Source of the DNA: Streptomyces sp. SCSIO 30461
Lineage (GTDB): Bacteria > Actinomycetota > Actinomycetes > Streptomycetales > Streptomycetaceae
Length of the DNA stretch: 64,000 nucleotides
Assembly: GCF_037023745.1 (NCBI RefSeq)
Contig: NZ_CP146101.1
Location: forward strand, 7,420,001-7,484,000
Direction of reading: 5' to 3'
The translations under genes and the position numbers were made by a program. Under the pieces are notes generated by a model, which saw only the letters and a program-made list of their open reading frames with translations, was not told the origin of the DNA and ran no database searches. Positions 40,529 to 50,309 of this stretch are shown here, one piece after another; positions within the stretch are counted from its first letter, which is position 1, and each line of letters starts with the position of its first letter.

Positions 40529-42289
40529 TCAGCGCGACTTCGTCAGCGTCGCCTCGGGGTTGCCCGCGTCCTCCTCCTCGGACTCGTAGCGAAGCGTGCC
40601 GTCCGCGTTCAGGACGTACGTCTGCGTCGCGGTGCCGCCGGTGCACACGCCACCACCCGACGAGCCCTCCGTGTCCGGGCGTTCGGTGATGCGGAGTTCC
40701 TTCGACGTCGCCGAGACCAGCCTGCCCACACCACGGCAGACGAAGGGGCCCAGGTTCGTAGCGGTGCGCACCACCTCCTGGCCCTGACCGCCCTGAGTGA
40801 TGACGGCGGTGAGACTCCCGCCCGGCAGGCCTTTGTCGGTGGTGAGTTGCCCCTTCCAGGTGCCGGTGAACGCCTTCGGCACCTCCTGTGCGGACGGTGC
40901 GGCGGAAGGGCTCCCCGGCGCGGATGACCTCGGCGGTGCGGCGGCAGAGTCACTGGCGTCGGCGCCGCCGCTCCGAGTCCCGGGGAACAGGTCGAGAACG
41001 AATCCCGCGCCGACGGTGACCGCCGCCAACACCCCCGCCACGGCCAGGGCCACCGTGCAGCTGACCTTTCGGCCGCCGCCGGGGCGGTCGCCTTCCGTGT
41101 CCTCCCTGCTGGTCGTCATGGAGAGGGAGAGGCGGCCGGGAGCAGGTGAGGAGGTCGGGACAGGAGAGGAGGTCGGGACAGGAGAGGAGGTCGGGACAGG
41201 AGAGGAGGCGGGGGCAGGAGAGGAGGCGGGGGCAGGAGAGGAGGTGGGGGCAGCCGTGGGCGGCACGGTGGGTGGAGGGTCGATGGGCGGCCCGAACACC
41301 CCCAACGCCTCATGGGTGAACGGCACCGGGCCGGACACCCCCGCCTCCTGCGGGGTCGGCTCCAGGTCGAGCAGTCGCACCGCTGCCCTGCTGACCTGCT
41401 CCACGACCGGGCCCGGCAGCCATCCGGCCGCCACGAGCGCCGCCGCACCGCCCGGGGCGAGCCGCCGCGCCACGGCCTGCGGAGTCGGCCTGGCAGCCGG
41501 GTCCTTGGCCAGGCACTCGGCGACGATCTCTCTCAAGTCGCCTGTCAGCGAGCCCAGCTCGGGCTCCTCGTGGACCACCTTGTAGAGCAGCGCCGCCGAT
41601 GAGTCGCCGGGGAAGGGCGCCGTTCCCGTCGCCGCGTAGGCCAGCACCGCGCCGAGCGAGAACACGTCGGCCGCTCCCGTGACACCGCCCGTGCCCGTGC
41701 CCGTACTCGCGGCGGTGCCCGTGCTCGCGCCGACGATCTGCTCGGGCGCCATATAGCCGGGCGAGCCGACCGAGACACCGGTGGTGGTGAGCGCGGCGGT
41801 GGCGTCGGTGGCGCGGGCGATACCGAAGTCGATCAGCCGGGGCCCGTCGAGCGCGAGCAGCACGTTCGACGGCTTGACGTCCCGGTGCACGAGCCCCAGC
41901 GCGTGCACGGCCGCCAGCGCCTCGGCGAGGCCCGCACCGAGCGTGAGTACGGTGTGCTCCGGAAGTGGACCGTGCTCGGCGACACCGCTCCCCAGGTCGG
42001 GCCCGGCGACATACCCGGTCGCGACCCACGGCACGGGTGCCTCCGGATCCGCGTCCAGCACCGGGGCCGTCCACGCACCGCCCACCCGGCGCGCCGCGGC
42101 CACCTCGCGCCGGAAGCGGGCACGGAACCGCTCGTCGAGCGCGAAATGCGGATGGACGACCTTGACCGCGACGGTCCTGCCGCCCTCGGTGCGGGCCAGA
42201 TACACCCGGCCCATGCCCCCGGCACCGAGTCTGCCGAGCAGTCGGTACGCACCGATGGTCCGCGGCTCTCCCGCATCCAGCGGCTGCAT
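40529..42289 (-). CDS. Membrane Ser/Thr protein kinase (PknB-like)
   Basis: 586 residues. Kinase domain is residues 12-275: glycine loop LGAGGMGRVY (21-30), Lys43 in VAVKVVHPH, HRDVKPSN with Asp136, DFG at 153-155, and GSPGYMAPEQ. All catalytic residues are present. Next comes a Pro/Ser linker with six PxSSP repeats (41143-41254), then one membrane helix CTVALAVAGVLAAVTVGAGF and an extracellular domain of about 115 residues ending in VLNADGTLRYESEEED, possibly a sensor. ATG 42289 follows GGGGAGAG. It is divergent from a lipoprotein gene, with no obvious substrate next door. Confidence 0.92.
   Translation of the reverse strand: MQPLDAGEPRTIGAYRLLGRLGAGGMGRVYLARTEGGRTVAVKVVHPHFALDERFRARFRREVAAARRVGGAWTAPVLDADPEAPVPWVATGYVAGPDLGSGVAEHGPLPEHTVLTLGAGLAEALAAVHALGLVHRDVKPSNVLLALDGPRLIDFGIARATDATAALTTTGVSVGSPGYMAPEQIVGASTGTAASTGTGTGGVTGAADVFSLGAVLAYAATGTAPFPGDSSAALLYKVVHEEPELGSLTGDLREIVAECLAKDPAARPTPQAVARRLAPGGAAALVAAGWLPGPVVEQVSRAAVRLLDLEPTPQEAGVSGPVPFTHEALGVFGPPIDPPPTVPPTAAPTSSPAPASSPAPASSPVPTSSPVPTSSPVPTSSPAPGRLSLSMTTSREDTEGDRPGGGRKVSCTVALAVAGVLAAVTVGAGFVLDLFPGTRSGGADASDSAAAPPRSSAPGSPSAAPSAQEVPKAFTGTWKGQLTTDKGLPGGSLTAVITQGGQGQEVVRTATNLGPFVCRGVGRLVSATSKELRITERPDTEGSSGGGVCTGGTATQTYVLNADGTLRYESEEEDAGNPEATLTKSR
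41143..41254 (-). repeat. 18-bp tandem repeats encoding PxSSP units in the kinase linker
   Basis: About six copies of an 18-base unit, each six codons ([AV]P[AT]SSP). Three central copies are identical. The unit is a multiple of three, so copy-number change would only lengthen the juxtamembrane linker. Confidence 0.85.
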
Positions 42290-42331
42290 GCGCTCTCCCC
42301 GTTTCCCGGTTCCGCTTCTCGCAGGCTCCGC

Positions 42332-42358
42332 GTTCCCGCCGTTCCCGCCGTTCCCGCC
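42332..42358. repeat. Three tandem GTTCCCGCC nonamers
   Basis: Exact 9-base units in the 257-base divergent gap between the kinase and esterase genes, about 43-69 bases upstream of the kinase start. This gap holds both promoters. Confidence 0.75.
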
Positions 42359-42546
42359 CCGCTCCCCTGCGTCCGTCCGGGACAGCGTAGAGGGCCGCGC
42401 CGACCGGATCACCGGCGATTGGGCCCCTCCGGGGCCAACCGATCGACCGCGGGCGCCATCTCTCCATGCGTATGCCGCGCGGATCGCCCCCGAGCACCGC
42501 AAAGTGCCGCGCAGGACGCACAGTACGCATCGACCCGGAGAACGTC

Positions 42547-43614
42547 ATGAACCGCCAGCGCCCCCGTCCCCTCATACCCAGGGCTCTCACGGCCACCGCC
42601 GTCGCCGCTTCCCTGGCCCTGGTCTCGGGCTGCTCGGACGAAGGAGAGCCACTCTCGTTCGACGCGCCGTCACCCCAGGCGGCCGCCGCGAGCGGGAAGT
42701 CGGCGGGCGGGGCTTCGCAGAACGGCCCCAAGGAGGCGGAGTTGGCTCCGGGGACCGTGCTGCCGACCGGGCCCAAGGCCGAGTTCACCACCCAGAACAC
42801 CATCGACGACGGCACCAGGATCGGCGTCACGACTCTGCACGGCAAGAAGTCAGGTTTCACGGGCAAGGTCTGGGTCTGGGCACCGAAGCAGTACTTCGAC
42901 CCGAAGTACGCACGCAGCGGTTTCCCCGTGCTCATCGCGCTCCCGGGCGGCAACGGCTACCCGAACAATTACTGGATGGGCACCGACCTGAAGCTCCAAA
43001 GCAGCATCAGCGAGTGGTCGGAGGAAGGGAAAAGCCTTCCGTTCATCGTCGTGATGCCGGTTCTCAACCCGGACGACAAGTACTACTACGACGGCAGCGA
43101 CATACCCGGGCAGCCGAAAATGGGCACCTGGATGACCGAGGACGTCCCTGATTTCGTCAAGGCCAATTTCCGGACATTCGAATCACGCGACGGCTGGGCG
43201 TTCATGGGATCGTCGTCAGGCGCTTTCGTCGGCCTGAAATCCGTCCTGAAACACCCCGACAAGTTCAAGGCGGTCATCGCGTCGGGCCCCGACATCGTGC
43301 CGGACTCCCCTCTGTGGGAGGGGCACGAGGCCGAGCGGCGCGCGAACGACCCCGAGCGGCTCGCCCGGACGCTGGGCGCCAAGCCGGACACCGAGGACAA
43401 CGCCGTCTACCTGGCGATCCAGGCCGGCTCCGCCGAGTCCGGGCTGAAGAGGGCGAAGGCCTTCGTGCGGGACTACACCAAGGGTCCGGTCAAGACGCGG
43501 CTCCAGGTCATCCAGGACGGCGAGCACAACGCCAAGACCTATGTGCAGGGCATGGCGGACGGGTCGATCGAATGGATCAGCGAGCATATGCAGGCGCCGA
43601 TCCCCGGCAGCTGA
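42547..43614 (+). CDS. Lipoprotein esterase of alpha/beta-hydrolase (antigen 85 / EstD-like) fold
   Basis: 355 residues. A lipoprotein signal peptide ends in the lipobox LVSGC (Cys near residue 31), so the protein is tethered outside the membrane. The catalytic domain has GSSSG with Ser223 as nucleophile and His327 in DGEHNAKTY, with the acidic member probably near residue 295. KVWVWAPKQYFDPKYA and FPVLIALPGGNGYPNNYW are typical of the putative esterase family that includes mycolyltransferases and feruloyl esterases. Substrate unknown. ATG 42547 is preceded by GGAG. Confidence 0.85.
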   Translation: MNRQRPRPLIPRALTATAVAASLALVSGCSDEGEPLSFDAPSPQAAAASGKSAGGASQNGPKEAELAPGTVLPTGPKAEFTTQNTIDDGTRIGVTTLHGKKSGFTGKVWVWAPKQYFDPKYARSGFPVLIALPGGNGYPNNYWMGTDLKLQSSISEWSEEGKSLPFIVVMPVLNPDDKYYYDGSDIPGQPKMGTWMTEDVPDFVKANFRTFESRDGWAFMGSSSGAFVGLKSVLKHPDKFKAVIASGPDIVPDSPLWEGHEAERRANDPERLARTLGAKPDTEDNAVYLAIQAGSAESGLKRAKAFVRDYTKGPVKTRLQVIQDGEHNAKTYVQGMADGSIEWISEHMQAPIPGS

Positions 43615-43637
43615 GCGCACGGGGCCGCCGGCGCCGG

Positions 43638-44630
<993 letters not shown>

Positions 44631-44798
44631 CTAGACCTTGGTACGGCCGCTCTATTGGGCGGGGCACGCCGATCGTGAACGTCAGCTCGTCAAGCAGGGA
44701 TCAAACATCCGGGTGAAGTGATCTTTCCCTCTACCGCAACGAACACCCTGCGTGCTAGGCTCAACGCAAGTTGCAGTTTGGTTTCCCTTGCAGTACAG

Positions 44799-44826
44799 AG
44801 CCTGCGGAGCATGTGACCCGCAGGCT
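44799..44826 (+). promoter_or_regulatory. Terminator-like hairpin in the cspA leader
   Basis: A perfect 9-base stem AGCCTGCGG / CCGCAGGCT (44799-44807 and 44818-44826) with a 10-base loop is followed by TTTTGTAGGTTTTC. It lies 67-94 bases before the cspA ATG and looks like an attenuator. Upstream GCAAG (44766-44770) and CTTGC (44787-44791) can form a second hairpin. Confidence 0.5.
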
Positions 44827-44892
44827 TTTGTAGGTTTTCAGACTTGTTTGCAGGTTCTGGAGCAGGGCAACCCTTTGGCCCAAGGAGGGCTT

Positions 44893-45096
44893 ATGGCTAC
44901 CGGAACCGTTAAGTGGTTCAACGCTGAAAAGGGCTTCGGCTTCATCGCCCAGGACGGCGGCGGCCCGGATGTCTTCGTTCACTACTCCGCGATCAACGCG
45001 ACCGGCTTCCGCTCCCTCGAGGAGAACCAGGTCGTGAACTTCGACGTCACCCAGGGCCCGAAGGGTCCCCAGGCGGAGAACGTGACCCCGGCCTAA
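44893..45096 (+). CDS. Cold-shock domain protein
   Basis: Single-stranded nucleic-acid-binding protein of 67 residues, the standard CspA/Csp7 size. Both RNP motifs are intact: [10 protein letters not shown] and DVFVHYSAI. It starts [16 protein letters not shown] and ends [16 protein letters not shown] lies 4 bases before ATG 44893. The leader of more than 100 bases carries a terminator-like hairpin, suggesting temperature- or RNA-structure-dependent control. mqnA lies on the other side, divergent. Confidence 0.96.
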   Translation: MATGTVKWFNAEKGFGFIAQDGGGPDVFVHYSAINATGFRSLEENQVVNFDVTQGPKGPQAENVTPA

Positions 45097-45138
45097 GCAG
45101 CCAGGGTCGGCGATCGCGCACGACACTTAGCAGTACCA

Positions 45139-45183
45139 AGGAGCCCTGTGCTCGTACCTCACCGGGTACGGCACGGGGCTCCT
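45139..45183. terminator. Bidirectional two-tier hairpin after cspA
   Basis: The outer 13-base stem (45139-45151 with 45171-45183, one G.T pair) encloses CGTACC / GGTACG. It lies between convergent cspA and the TetR gene. Confidence 0.75.
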
Positions 45184-45248
45184 GCCGTTCTCCCGCGTTT
45201 TCCGCTTCCGGCCGGGCGGGACTCGGCCGCCGGCCTCATACGCGGCAC

Positions 45249-45923
45249 TCAGGGAGCGGCATCGGGCGCGGTAGCCGAAGGCGCCGACCAGCGCTCCCCC
45301 GTCATCAGCTTGTTCAGACCCTCCCAGGCGAAGTTCATCAGCACCGACGCCGCCTCCCGCGCGGACGTCCCCGGTGTGTCGTTCGCCCACTGGGCGAGCG
45401 ACTCGGCCGCCCCCACCAGCGCCTGGGCGAGACCCGCGATGTCCCGATCGGAGAGCTCCGCCGCGTCCTGCGTCTCCCGCGCGGCGGCTGCGATCAGCAT
45501 GGTCACGAAGGCGACGAGCTCGTCCCGCATGACGGCCACCTCGGCCGCGAACGGCTCCCCGTGCGTCCGTGCCTGCCGGTGCAGCACGGCCCAGGCGTCG
45601 GGATGGCCGGTGGTGTGCCGGAAGAACGCCGTCGCCCCCTCCCACAGCTGCCGCTCCGCCGGAAGTCCGGGATCCACGGCGGCACGCACCGCCACGATCA
45701 GCGCCGCCGCCTCACGCCGGATACATGCCGTGAACAGGTCTTCCTTGGAATTCAGATACAGATAGACCAGCGGCTTGGAGACCCCGGCCAGCTCGGCTAT
45801 CTCATCCATCGACGCGGCACGGTACCCAAGCCGCCCGAACGTCTGCACGGCGGCGTCCAGCATCTGCTTCTCCCGCACCTCGCGCGGCATCCGCTTGCTG
45901 CTGCTCTTGTCGGCACCACTCAC
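45249..45923 (-). CDS. TetR-family transcriptional regulator
   Basis: 224 residues. The N-terminal helix-turn-helix is residues 12-60 (EKQMLDAAVQTFGRLGYRAA, then MDEIAELAGVSKPLVYLYL). The C-terminal ligand domain has no recognisable specificity. GTG 45923 follows GGGAGG with an 8-base spacing. No divergent target gene is adjacent; the gene directly upstream encodes bL37. Ligand and targets unknown. Confidence 0.88.
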   Translation of the reverse strand: MSGADKSSSKRMPREVREKQMLDAAVQTFGRLGYRAASMDEIAELAGVSKPLVYLYLNSKEDLFTACIRREAAALIVAVRAAVDPGLPAERQLWEGATAFFRHTTGHPDAWAVLHRQARTHGEPFAAEVAVMRDELVAFVTMLIAAAARETQDAAELSDRDIAGLAQALVGAAESLAQWANDTPGTSAREAASVLMNFAWEGLNKLMTGERWSAPSATAPDAAP

Positions 45924-45968
45924 GCCCGACGCCTCCCGCCCACCCGATGTACTCAGCGGTAAGCCTAA

Positions 45969-45997
45969 GGCCGGTCTCCCCCCGTGGGAGACCGGCC
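45969..45997 (-). terminator. Terminator after bL37 gene
   Basis: A perfect 12-base stem GGCCGGTCTCCC / GGGAGACCGGCC with a 5-base loop, 24 bases beyond the bL37 stop. Confidence 0.75.
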
Positions 45998-46020
45998 CGG
46001 ACAACACGGACGAACACGGC

Positions 46021-46095
46021 TCAGGAGTTGGGACGCTTGCCGTGGTTCGCCTTCCTCTTCTTACGGGCACGCCGCTTGTTGCCTCGCTTGGACAT
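46021..46095 (-). CDS. 50S ribosomal protein bL37
   Basis: A 24-residue, extremely basic peptide with 13 Lys/Arg, reading MSKRG followed by NKRRARKKRKANHGKRPNS. It matches the actinobacterial large-subunit protein bL37 described in mycobacterial ribosomes (ANHGKRPN is the conserved tail). GGAGG lies 8 bases before ATG 46095, and a perfect terminator follows. The gene is easily missed because of its size. Confidence 0.9.
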   Translation of the reverse strand: MSKRGNKRRARKKRKANHGKRPNS

Positions 46096-46255
46096 GGCGC
46101 AGACCTCCTCACCCTGGGGTACCCACGTCCGCGTAAGTCTAGATTCACCCGTTTTCTCCCGCATGCACGGCTCACCGATCGACACCTCCAAGCCCACCAG
46201 ACGCAGCAGTCACAGCCTCACCCCGATTGAAATCAAACAAGCACTCGAAATAGCT

Positions 46256-46284
46256 TTCACTGAACAGATGCGCCCGACTACACT
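46256..46284 (+). promoter_or_regulatory. Possible promoter of the LamG/RHS island
   Basis: TTCACT (46256-46261), 17 bases, then TACACT (46279-46284) resembles a housekeeping promoter. It lies in an AT-richer stretch about 75 bases before the LamG-protein start. Confidence 0.35.
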
Positions 46285-46359
46285 CCGCTGCGACCACGAT
46301 CTTCATCGATCGTCATTTTGTGTAACGGGCCTGGGGAGGCCCGAGGGGACGGGGGATCC

Positions 46360-49300
46360 ATGTCTGCACACCCGCGCGCCATGCGGGTCTCGGTTTCGGC
46401 TCTGGTGGCAGGCTCTGCCGCCCTGGGCCTGTTCACAGGCCCCGCGTACGCGACCGACGTTCCGGCGGCGACCGGCGCCACCGCGGCCGCTCCGGCTACC
46501 GAATCCGTCGGCACACCGAAGACGACGGCAGAGCGGTCAGCCGGCGACCGGGCAAGAACGTCTGGCGAGCCGGTCGAGGTCGTCGCCGAGCGCACCGCGT
46601 ACTCGACCACGGTGGCGAACCCGGACGGCACGTTCACACTGACGCAGTCCACGACCCCGCAGCGGGTCAGGGGCGACGACGGAACATGGCGACCCGTCGA
46701 CGTGAACCTGGAGCGGCGCGCCGACGGAACCGTCGGGCCCAAGGCGGCCGTGGCCGATGTGGCGTTCTCCGGTGGCGGCGAAGGGGAACTGATCCGCCTC
46801 GGCAGCGCACCCGGTGCCCTGCGCCTGGGCTGGCGGGAAGGCCGGCTGCCCGAGCCGAGCATCGAGGGCGCGACCGCCACCTATACCGAGGTCTTCGAAG
46901 GCGTCGACCTGCGACTGACCGCGACGGCGGAGGGCTACCGCGAGGTGCTCGTCGTCAAGACACGCGAAGCGGCGGCCAACCCCGCACTCCACAAGATCAC
47001 ACTGTCGACGGCCGGCGAAGGACTGCGTCTGACGCGGGGCGCGGGCGGTGGCATGCGGGCACTCGACGCGAACGGCAACACCGTCTTCAGCGGCCCGGCC
47101 GGTCGGATGTGGGACTCGGCAGGCGACCAGGACGCCGGTCCACAGCCGCAGCTGTTGCGTGCGGCCATGGCCACACCGCCGCGCGTCGACGCCCACCCCG
47201 CTTCGGAATCAAACCCCGAGCCCGACCCCGAGTCGCAGGACCAGCAGCCCGGCGAGGGCGACGACAGCGCTCCCCTCCCCGTCACCGTGGGGAACGGGAC
47301 GGTCAGCGTCAGCCCCGACCTCGAACTGCTGCGCGGCGACGACACGGTCTACCCCGTCTTCATCGACCCGCCGATGGGTCTCGCCCTCGCCGAACGCACC
47401 GTCCTGTCGTCGGACGGCGACACGTTCTACGGCTTCAACGGAGACCTCGGCGTAGGCAACTGCAACCGTCTGGGACCGTGGTACTGCGGCACGAACTACA
47501 CCAACCGGATGTACTTCGAGTTCGCCCCGACCAACCTGGCCGGCAAGTACGTGGTGGACGCGGTCTTCCGCGCCTACGAGACCTGGTCGTTCTCCTGCAC
47601 TTCGCAATGGGTCGACCTGTGGCGCACCAACAACATCTCCGAGGGGAGCAAGTGGCCTGGTCCGGCGCAGCTGGACCTGATGGGCGACCGGCACATCTCC
47701 GCAGGACGCGGCGCCGACTGCGACCCCGACCAGCCGGACCGCTGGGTCGAGTTCCAGGACAACCCGGCTGAGCCCGACGAGAACCTCACCTCCACCGTAC
47801 GGGCCTTCGCCGACGGCAAGATGTCGCGGCTCACCCTGATGCTGCGGGCGAAGGACGAGGGCGACCCGGACGCCTGGAAGCGGTTCGACGACAACGCCGA
47901 ACTGCAGATCAACTACGTGCCCAGGCCCGGCCTGCCGACCCCCTACGGAGTGATCCCCGGCTACGGCGCCTCGCGCCACTGCAATCCCGAGAACGATCCA
48001 CTGATCACCACACGATCGGAACCCGTGGTGGAGGCGGGCACTCAGACCCTGGTGCCGCCCCAGTCCAACGGATTCAAGGGATCGCTGCGCGCCAACTTCG
48101 ACGCAGAGCGCTACGACCCGGTCGGCAAGAAGTGGGTCGGCACCTGGGAGGCGACCTCCCCCAGCACCGGCTTCAGCCCGGACGGCACGCTGGAGGCGGT
48201 GACCATGTCCTACCGCGCCGACGGAATCCTCTACCGGGTTCGGATGCGCACCCTGTCGTACTGGACGCACGAGGGCAAGACGTCGAGCATGGCCTCGGCT
48301 TACACGCCCTGGTGCTACTTCAAGACGGACTACGAGGCTCCCAAGGCCCCGCGGGTCGATCCCGCCTCCGACAGCCCCTACAGCGGCTGCACCGCATGCG
48401 TGGGTGAGGGTGGGCCCGGCACACTCGGCACGTTCCGTCTGCGGCCGAACGACGCGGACAAGGACGTCATCGGATTCCGCTACTGGGTGGTTCCGGGAAA
48501 GTCCACGGCGCAGGACGTCACTCTGGCTCAAGCCGCCGCGGTCTCCTTCACGCCGAAGGTGGCGGGCGAGCACCGGCTCTACGTCCAGGCCAAGGACGTC
48601 CGCGAGCGCTTCGGAGACACGGCGACGTTCGCCTTCAAGGTGAAGCCGGGCGACAGCGAGTCGGCCCGCTGGCGGTTCGCGGAGTCGGCCTCCCAGCAGT
48701 CGTCGAAGAAGGCGCGGGACACCGGCCCCAAGGACTCGGCGACACCCGGGGGTCCGGACAAGCCCAGCTTCGACGCGACCCTGAACGGAGGCGCTGACTG
48801 GTCGGGCCTCGGCCGACGAGGCGCCGGCGACTCCTCACTCACGTTGAGCGACCCGGCTCAGCAACATGCCTTTGCCTCCACGTCGAGTTCCGCGGTGAAC
48901 ACCCGCGACTCCTTCACCGTCTCCGCCTGGGCCTACCTGACCGACACGTCGTCCACTCGTGTCGTACTCTCCGCTCCGGGCGAGCACGACACGGCGTTCA
49001 CGCTCTACTACTCCGCCGGATACAAGAAGTGGGCGTTCAACCGCGGCGCGAAGGACGAGGCGGGCACAGCGGACGTGGTGTCCTACGGTGACGCGGTGAA
49101 CCCGCCGGTCAAGGTGTGGACGCATCTGACCGGAGTCTTCAACACGAAGGGCAACTCGGACAAGTCGGACGACACCATCCAGCTGTACGTCAACGGCCGC
49201 CCGCAGGGCAGCCCCGTGCGGCTCGCCGCTTCCGCACCGGCGTACGAGCCGTGGGCATCGCCGAACGGCCTCCAGTTCGGCCGGACGAAGGCCAATGGCA

Positions 49301-50163
49301 GCTACCAGAACTACTTCCGTGGCTCGCTGGACGAGGTCGCGGTGTGGCAGCGCGCGCTGAGCTCCGACGAGATCCGCGCGGAGTCCGAAGTCACCGGCGA
49401 TGACGGCACACCGGCCACCACGCTCGTGGCGGACTGGAACGCGGAATCGGCCGCTGGTACCGAGATCGGGGACAAAAGCGGCTACGGCCGCCCGGCGCTG
49501 AAGCTGTCTTCGGACGGAGCCGAATTGGAGGCGCTCCCGGATGGAGGCACGACCCTGGTACTCGACGGGAACAAGGGCTACGCCTATGCGAACGGTCCCG
49601 TCGTGGACGAGACCGGGTCGTTCACGGTGTCCGCGCGGGTCCGCGTCGACCGCGCCAAGTGGCTGGCCAAGCCGGTCGGCTACAGCGGGATGGTCGCCGG
49701 CCAGAAGAACGGCGGACAGTCTTCGTGGGCCCTGTGGCTCGACAAGATCGATCTCGACGAGGACGGGCACGCCGACTACCGGTGGCGCTTCGAGCGCACA
49801 GCGGTGGACGGCGCGGGGAAGGTGACGGCGACGGCGGCGGTGCGAGCAATTGACGTCCTGGGAGACGAGGGGTTCGACTCCTCGGTCGATGTGACGGCTG
49901 TCTTCGACGCGACGTTGACGAATCCAGCGGACGCGAGCGCAGCACCTGGCGAGCTTCGTCTGTTCATCGGAGCCAACCCCGAAAGTCTCAGCGCCCCGGC
50001 CGGGCTCACCTCCAGAACCCAGGGGTCCAACGAGCTCGCGGCCGGTCGGGGCAGCCATGCCGGGCGCGTCGGCCACCACTTCCCCGGAAGCCTCGACCAA
50101 CTGCGGATCTGGGCGGGTGCGCTGCGTGAGGGCAGCATCGGCACAACCCTCGGGACCACCTGA
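46360..50163 (+). CDS. Giant secreted LamG-domain protein upstream of RHS gene
   Basis: 1267 residues. An N-terminal signal peptide (MRVSVSALVAGSAALGLFTG, cleavage after YA-T near residue 30) is followed by about 270 residues seen in many Streptomyces RHS-neighbour proteins (AVADVAFSGGGEGELIRLG, FEGVDLRLTATAEGYREVLV). The middle (360-760) has Cys-rich beta domains (CNRLGPWYCGTNYTNRMY, FTPKVAGEHRLYVQAKD). Two LamG/concanavalin-like domains lie near 807-1012 and 1020-1265 (SFTVSAWAYL, FRGSLDEVAVWQRAL; SFTVSARVRV, FPGSLDQLRIWAGAL). LamG folds bind carbohydrate or protein, so it may be the surface partner of the RHS protein. ATG 46360 is chosen; TTG 46318 and ATG 46381 are alternatives. Confidence 0.85.
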   Translation: MSAHPRAMRVSVSALVAGSAALGLFTGPAYATDVPAATGATAAAPATESVGTPKTTAERSAGDRARTSGEPVEVVAERTAYSTTVANPDGTFTLTQSTTPQRVRGDDGTWRPVDVNLERRADGTVGPKAAVADVAFSGGGEGELIRLGSAPGALRLGWREGRLPEPSIEGATATYTEVFEGVDLRLTATAEGYREVLVVKTREAAANPALHKITLSTAGEGLRLTRGAGGGMRALDANGNTVFSGPAGRMWDSAGDQDAGPQPQLLRAAMATPPRVDAHPASESNPEPDPESQDQQPGEGDDSAPLPVTVGNGTVSVSPDLELLRGDDTVYPVFIDPPMGLALAERTVLSSDGDTFYGFNGDLGVGNCNRLGPWYCGTNYTNRMYFEFAPTNLAGKYVVDAVFRAYETWSFSCTSQWVDLWRTNNISEGSKWPGPAQLDLMGDRHISAGRGADCDPDQPDRWVEFQDNPAEPDENLTSTVRAFADGKMSRLTLMLRAKDEGDPDAWKRFDDNAELQINYVPRPGLPTPYGVIPGYGASRHCNPENDPLITTRSEPVVEAGTQTLVPPQSNGFKGSLRANFDAERYDPVGKKWVGTWEATSPSTGFSPDGTLEAVTMSYRADGILYRVRMRTLSYWTHEGKTSSMASAYTPWCYFKTDYEAPKAPRVDPASDSPYSGCTACVGEGGPGTLGTFRLRPNDADKDVIGFRYWVVPGKSTAQDVTLAQAAAVSFTPKVAGEHRLYVQAKDVRERFGDTATFAFKVKPGDSESARWRFAESASQQSSKKARDTGPKDSATPGGPDKPSFDATLNGGADWSGLGRRGAGDSSLTLSDPAQQHAFASTSSSAVNTRDSFTVSAWAYLTDTSSTRVVLSAPGEHDTAFTLYYSAGYKKWAFNRGAKDEAGTADVVSYGDAVNPPVKVWTHLTGVFNTKGNSDKSDDTIQLYVNGRPQGSPVRLAASAPAYEPWASPNGLQFGRTKANGSYQNYFRGSLDEVAVWQRALSSDEIRAESEVTGDDGTPATTLVADWNAESAAGTEIGDKSGYGRPALKLSSDGAELEALPDGGTTLVLDGNKGYAYANGPVVDETGSFTVSARVRVDRAKWLAKPVGYSGMVAGQKNGGQSSWALWLDKIDLDEDGHADYRWRFERTAVDGAGKVTATAAVRAIDVLGDEGFDSSVDVTAVFDATLTNPADASAAPGELRLFIGANPESLSAPAGLTSRTQGSNELAAGRGSHAGRVGHHFPGSLDQLRIWAGALREGSIGTTLGTT

Positions 50164-50171
50164 CGCCCTGA

Positions 50172-50202
50172 GGCTCGGGCGGCGACAGACACCGCCCGAG
50201 CC
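50172..50202 (+). terminator. Intercistronic hairpin between LamG and RHS genes
   Basis: A perfect 11-base stem GGCTCGGGCGG / CCGCCCGAGCC (50172-50182 and 50192-50202), 8 bases after the LamG stop. It may stop or attenuate transcription into the RHS gene. Confidence 0.6.
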
Positions 50203-50309
50203 CGCCGTTCGGCGAAGCCGACGGCGCCGAGAACTTCTCACATCTTCTTCGTCCTCGCTGGACGCGAGGAATCGAGCGCGCGCCGAGTCCGTGCGCAGGG
50301 GGAGCAGAA

